Shown: piece by piece, positions 13,504 through 15,920 of the stretch
How the letters are laid out: the number at the start of each line of letters is the position of its first letter
Numbering within the stretch: position 1 is the stretch's first letter
Origin: Syntrophales bacterium
GTDB taxonomy: Bacteria; Desulfobacterota; Syntrophia; Syntrophales; UBA5619
NCBI GenBank assembly: GCA_028712015.1
Contig: JAQTRB010000015.1
Span: forward strand, 1 to 15,920
Direction of reading: 5' to 3'
DNA: 15,920 nucleotides
Position numbers and translations under genes: made by a program
The notes under the pieces: model-generated
The model's database searches: none
What the model saw: the letters and a program-made list of their open reading frames with translations, nothing else
Told to the model about the DNA's origin: nothing

Positions 13504-14697
13504 ATGTTCGTCGATTTTTTCTACAGCCTCCGCGAGCGGGGAGTCCCCGTTACGCCTACCTCTTTTCTCCGTCTCCAGAAGGCCCTCGCCCTTGGCGTGA
13601 TCGACTCCGTGGATGATTTCTACACGGCGGCTCGTTCCATTCTCGTCAAAAGCGAACGGTACTTCGACACCTACGATCAGGTTTTTGCCCGCCATTTCCG
13701 GGGGGAACCCTTCGAGGAGATCAGCGATATCGAATGGATCGACATCGCCAAGTCGCTGCTCGAAGAATGGCTGAAACGACCCAAGGGGCTGGCGGAGGCG
13801 TTCGGCCTCGACGAGAAGCAGCTAGCCCGTTACACGCCCGAAGAGCTGATCCAGTATCTCCTCGACCGGCTGAAGGATCAGAGGGGGGCGCATCACGGCG
13901 GAACCCGCTGGATCGGCACGGGGGGAACCTCTCCCGTCGGCCATTCGGGTCATCATCCCGGCGGCCTGCGCGTGGGGGGGGCCTCTCGGAACAAGTCCGC
14001 CGTCAAGGTGGCGATGGAGCGGCGCTACCGGGATTACAACCAGGAAGGACCCCTTACGGAACTCCAGATGGGAGAGGCCCTGAAGAGGCTCCGGAGGATG
14101 ATCCCGCACGGCCCGAGGGATGTCGTGAACGTGGCCAAGACGATCACCGAAACAATGCGCAACGGAGGCGAAATTTCGATCGTCTTCGACCGCCGTCTGA
14201 CCGATCGCCTCAAGGTGATATTGCTGATCGACAACGGCGGCTGGTCGATGGACCCCTATGTCGATATCGTTCAGACCCTGTTCAATTACGCCCGCTCCCA
14301 GTTTAAGGATCTGAAGATCTATTACTTTCACAACACGATCTACGGGCGCGTCTGGTCGGACCCACAGCGGCACCTCCGTCCGGAGGCGATCGAGGAGTTC
14401 GCGCGCCGGAATCCCGACACCCGGCTGATCATCGTGGGGGACGCGTCGATGGCGCCCTACGAACTCATGGGGGCAAACGGCTCCCTCTACGTCGGCCAGA
14501 AAGACAGCCGGAGCAGCGAGGCACGCCTGAAATTTCTCGCCCGCCTGTTCCGGCATGCCGTCTGGCTGAACCCACAGACGGAGGCAGACTGGCATTATAC
14601 CTGGACGGTAGAAGCGATCGGTAAGATCTTTCCGATGTTCGAGCTGACGCTGGACGGCTTGGAGAGGGCGGTACGGCACCTGATGAAGAAAAATTGA
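13504..14697 (+). CDS. CoxE-like VWA domain protein
   Basis: A 397-residue partner of the MoxR ATPase. The helical N-terminal part (1-125) starts FVDFFYSLRERGVPVTPTS, as in CoxE-like proteins. A Gly/His-rich low-complexity linker covers residues ~129-160. The VWA domain occupies residues ~235-397: KVILLIDNGGWSM at its first strand, KIYYFHNTIYGRVW, IIVGDASMAPYEL (D313) and the C-terminal WLNPQTEADWHYT. The MIDAS site is atypical: DNGGWSM (D243...S248) replaces the standard DxSxS, so metal binding may be altered or lost. In RavA/ViaA-like pairs the VWA protein links the ATPase to its client. GAGGAAAGG lies just before the ATG. The gene converges with the secreted lectin-like gene. Confidence 0.85.
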   Translation: MFVDFFYSLRERGVPVTPTSFLRLQKALALGVIDSVDDFYTAARSILVKSERYFDTYDQVFARHFRGEPFEEISDIEWIDIAKSLLEEWLKRPKGLAEAFGLDEKQLARYTPEELIQYLLDRLKDQRGAHHGGTRWIGTGGTSPVGHSGHHPGGLRVGGASRNKSAVKVAMERRYRDYNQEGPLTELQMGEALKRLRRMIPHGPRDVVNVAKTITETMRNGGEISIVFDRRLTDRLKVILLIDNGGWSMDPYVDIVQTLFNYARSQFKDLKIYYFHNTIYGRVWSDPQRHLRPEAIEEFARRNPDTRLIIVGDASMAPYELMGANGSLYVGQKDSRSSEARLKFLARLFRHAVWLNPQTEADWHYTWTVEAIGKIFPMFELTLDGLERAVRHLMKKN

Positions 14698-14774
14698 CCC
14701 ACCGATAGGAATAGAGCGGCGGCGGACCGATCCCCGGCCTCGGACACATTTCGCGCCGTGCGGACTTCGGGGGC

Positions 14775-14786
14775 AAACGATCGTTT
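14775..14786. repeat. 12-bp perfect palindrome in the convergent gap
   Basis: AAACGATCGTTT is self-complementary and sits in the 148-bp gap between the convergent VWA and lectin-like genes. It has no loop and no T-run beyond the palindrome, so it is not a clear terminator. Nothing else supportable was seen in this gap. Confidence 0.4.
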
Positions 14787-14845
14787 TCGGCGTTGAACCT
14801 GTGTTCGGCCATCATCCGTTTTGGGATGCGATCGTCACGACTTCG

Positions 14846-15328
14846 TCATCTGGGAGGACATCGTAACAATGCTCTCTTGCCGCTTCCCGCTTCAGGACTG
14901 ACGGTCACGCTCACCCTGGGTCCATCTTCTCCACACTGCCACTCGGCGATGTAGTTCTTTAAACAACCCGGCGCGGGATCTCCGATCACATTGGAGTCGA
15001 TCACATACTCGCAGACATTTTTCCCATCACAAACAGTGGCGAGATGATCGGTTGCGTTCTCGTAACGGGCCCCGCAATTCTGCCCGTAGCTTCCCGAAAT
15101 CACCCTGATGCCGGAACGCCATCCCCGGTCATGTCCCGGACCTTTCTTCCCATCCGAAAACTCAATCTGCCTTATCGTCTCTGACGGTCTTTCAAGCCTT
15201 ACCGTTTGAGAAGAACCATCGTTATAACGCAGTATCATGATGCGCTCGGCGCAAGCCAGATCGGCAAGAATCAGGAAGAATGCAGCGACAACAAGACCGC
15301 CCCCGACAAAACCCCTGAAATAGTTCAT
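14846..15328 (-). CDS. Secreted protein with SUEL-type (galactose-binding) lectin-like domain
   Basis: A 160-residue exported protein. The signal peptide has N-region MNYFRG, a hydrophobic core GLVVAAFFLILA and a probable signal peptidase I site after ACA (residue 27). A short strand-rich segment follows (MILRYNDGSSQTVRLERP, residues ~31-48). The segment ISGSYGQNCGARYENATDHL...CDGKNVCEYVI...GDPAPGCLKNYIAEWQC (about 77-132) has the cysteine and motif spacing of SUEL/galactose-binding lectin domains (C85, C100, C106, C122, C132). It should be periplasmic or extracellular and could bind rhamnose- or galactose-type sugars; this is inferred from the motif only. I chose the ATG at 15328 because it has a GGAGGG ribosome binding site and begins the signal peptide; the longer frame upstream adds an implausible N-terminus. 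Confidence 0.72.
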   Translation of the reverse strand: MNYFRGFVGGGLVVAAFFLILADLACAERIMILRYNDGSSQTVRLERPSETIRQIEFSDGKKGPGHDRGWRSGIRVISGSYGQNCGARYENATDHLATVCDGKNVCEYVIDSNVIGDPAPGCLKNYIAEWQCGEDGPRVSVTVSPEAGSGKRALLRCPPR

Positions 15329-15365
15329 GGAAAACCCTCCCCGCTCGTATTTGCTTCTTAACGGT

Positions 15366-15412
15366 TCATTTACACATGAATCAATTGCTTGATGCAAATC
15401 ACCCACAGGGTG
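15366..15412. promoter_or_regulatory. Three adjacent short palindromes upstream of the lectin-like gene
   Basis: Three small inverted repeats follow one another just upstream of the lectin-like gene (start 15328, minus strand): TTCAT-N6-ATGAA (15366-15381), TTGC-N5-GCAA nearby at about 15385-15397, and CACCC-ACA-GGGTG (15400-15412). They may be regulator-binding sites, but arms this short can arise by chance. Confidence 0.3.
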
Positions 15413-15450
15413 AATGTTGGCACTTTACCAAGAAGGAATAATCAGGTCAA

Positions 15451-15464
15451 CCGGCAAAAGCCGG
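15451..15464. other. Short CCGGC-AAAA-GCCGG hairpin
   Basis: Perfect five-pair GC stem with a four-base loop, in the gap downstream of the HD-GYP gene (minus strand). On the minus strand no T-run follows it. Together with the hairpin at 15504-15520 it may protect or end the HD-GYP transcript. Confidence 0.35.
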
Positions 15465-15503
15465 CCTTCCACCCGTTTGCAGGTTTGATTGTTTCTGATC
15501 GTT

Positions 15504-15520
15504 GCTGATTTCGAATCAGC
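15504..15520. other. Hairpin immediately after the HD-GYP stop
   Basis: GCTGATT (15504-15510) and AATCAGC (15514-15520) form a perfect seven-pair stem with a 3-nt loop, 1 nt downstream of the HD-GYP stop on the minus strand. No T-run follows on that strand, so termination would be inefficient; it could be an mRNA 3' end. Confidence 0.4.
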
Positions 15521-15521
15521 G

Positions 15522-15920
15522 TCAATCTATTATTTTATAATCCTTTTCGTGGAAGAGTCTAATACAGGCATCGACCACCACCGGATCATAGAAGACACCT
15601 TTATGTGTGCTGATTTCTTCCAGGGCTTTATCAATGCCCAGAGCAGGTCTGTAAGGGCGATAGGAAGACATGGATTCCACGACATCCGCGACAGTCAAAA
15701 TTTTCGACTCGATCAGGAGTTTGTCACCGGTTAACCCGTTCGGATAACCCGAACCGTTCACCCTCTCATGATGCTCAAGAACCATTCTCGCAATCGGCCA
15801 GGGGAATTCGATGTCCTTCAGGATGTCATATCCCGACTGCGCATGGGATTTAATGAGAGAAAATTCTATGTCCGTCAATTTTGTCGGCTTGCTGAGAATC
15901 TCCGCCGGCACGGAGATCTT
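15522..15920 (-). CDS. HD-GYP domain protein, C-terminal part (5' truncated by window edge)
   Basis: The last 132 codons of a minus-strand frame that is open at base 15920, so the N-terminal part, including any receiver or sensor domain and the HD residues, is missing. What remains is the second half of an HD-GYP domain. It enters with KISVPAEILSKPTKLT, then shows H-A-Q-S-G-Y-D-I-L, the diagnostic HHERVNGSGYPNGL (with the GYP triad), ILTVADVVESMSSYRPYRP and a helical end with KALEEI. Intact HD-GYP proteins hydrolyse cyclic di-GMP, and sometimes cGAMP, with a di- or tri-metal site, and so influence motility, biofilm or secretion. The stop at 15522-15524 is followed by a hairpin. The gap to the lectin-like gene is 193 bp, so co-regulation is possible but not shown. 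Confidence 0.88.
   Translation of the reverse strand, partial: KISVPAEILSKPTKLTDIEFSLIKSHAQSGYDILKDIEFPWPIARMVLEHHERVNGSGYPNGLTGDKLLIESKILTVADVVESMSSYRPYRPALGIDKALEEISTHKGVFYDPVVVDACIRLFHEKDYKIID

Noticed and set aside
15329..15406. A longer N-terminus for the lectin-like protein, starting at 15406
   Set aside because: It would place 26 polar residues before an obvious signal peptide; the internal ATG has a proper GGAGGG ribosome binding site.

Overview
The window is a stretch of bacterial chromosome of fairly high GC. It contains 16 protein-coding genes that I can support, two of them cut by the window edges. I see no rRNA, tRNA, CRISPR array, transposase or phage gene. The gene content suggests an anaerobic or facultative Gram-negative bacterium, possibly of the Desulfobacterota/Syntrophales type: an ADP-forming acyl-CoA synthetase, an Fe-S old-yellow-enzyme reductase, a MoxR/CoxE-like pair, an HD-GYP protein and an exported protein with a signal peptide. 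That placement is inference from gene content, not from a phylogenetic marker.

Layout. (1) Positions 1-4036, plus strand, form a tightly packed, partly overlapping set: the 3' part of an NDP-forming acyl-CoA synthetase, a two-domain family 2 glycosyltransferase, a GNAT acetyltransferase and a HIT/GalT-like DUF4922 protein. (2) Positions 4015-4985, minus strand, hold a DUF1460 cysteine amidase that overlaps (ATGA) a 50-residue single-span membrane protein; the 3' end of that small gene runs tail-to-tail into the DUF4922 gene. (3) An NADPH-dependent FMN reductase lies at 5245-5796 behind its own putative promoter. (4) Positions 6087-12233 are the most unusual part: six co-directional genes ending in a hairpin terminator. 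They encode an SDR, an internally duplicated membrane protein of about 12 spans, a 640-residue FMN/Fe-S/FAD enoate reductase, an acetoacetate-decarboxylase-family protein, a second SDR and an ABM-fold monooxygenase-like protein. (5) Positions 12578-14697 carry a MoxR AAA+ ATPase and a CoxE-like VWA protein with an atypical MIDAS. (6) On the minus strand at the right end are a secreted SUEL-lectin-like protein and the C-terminal half of an HD-GYP protein.

How the genes may work together. The 6-12 kb operon has the parts to reduce a conjugated C=C bond (OYE-type reductase), interconvert ketone and alcohol groups (two SDRs whose motifs suggest different pyridine-nucleotide preference) and decarboxylate or otherwise act on a beta-keto acid (ADC fold). 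It also has an ABM protein that might handle a quinol, polyketide-like or reactive intermediate, and a membrane protein that could transport or anchor. I do not recognise this gene set as a characterised pathway, and it is the best candidate for an undescribed system here. The glycosyltransferase/GNAT/DUF4922 set is a second candidate, for sugar-nucleotide-linked glycan modification.
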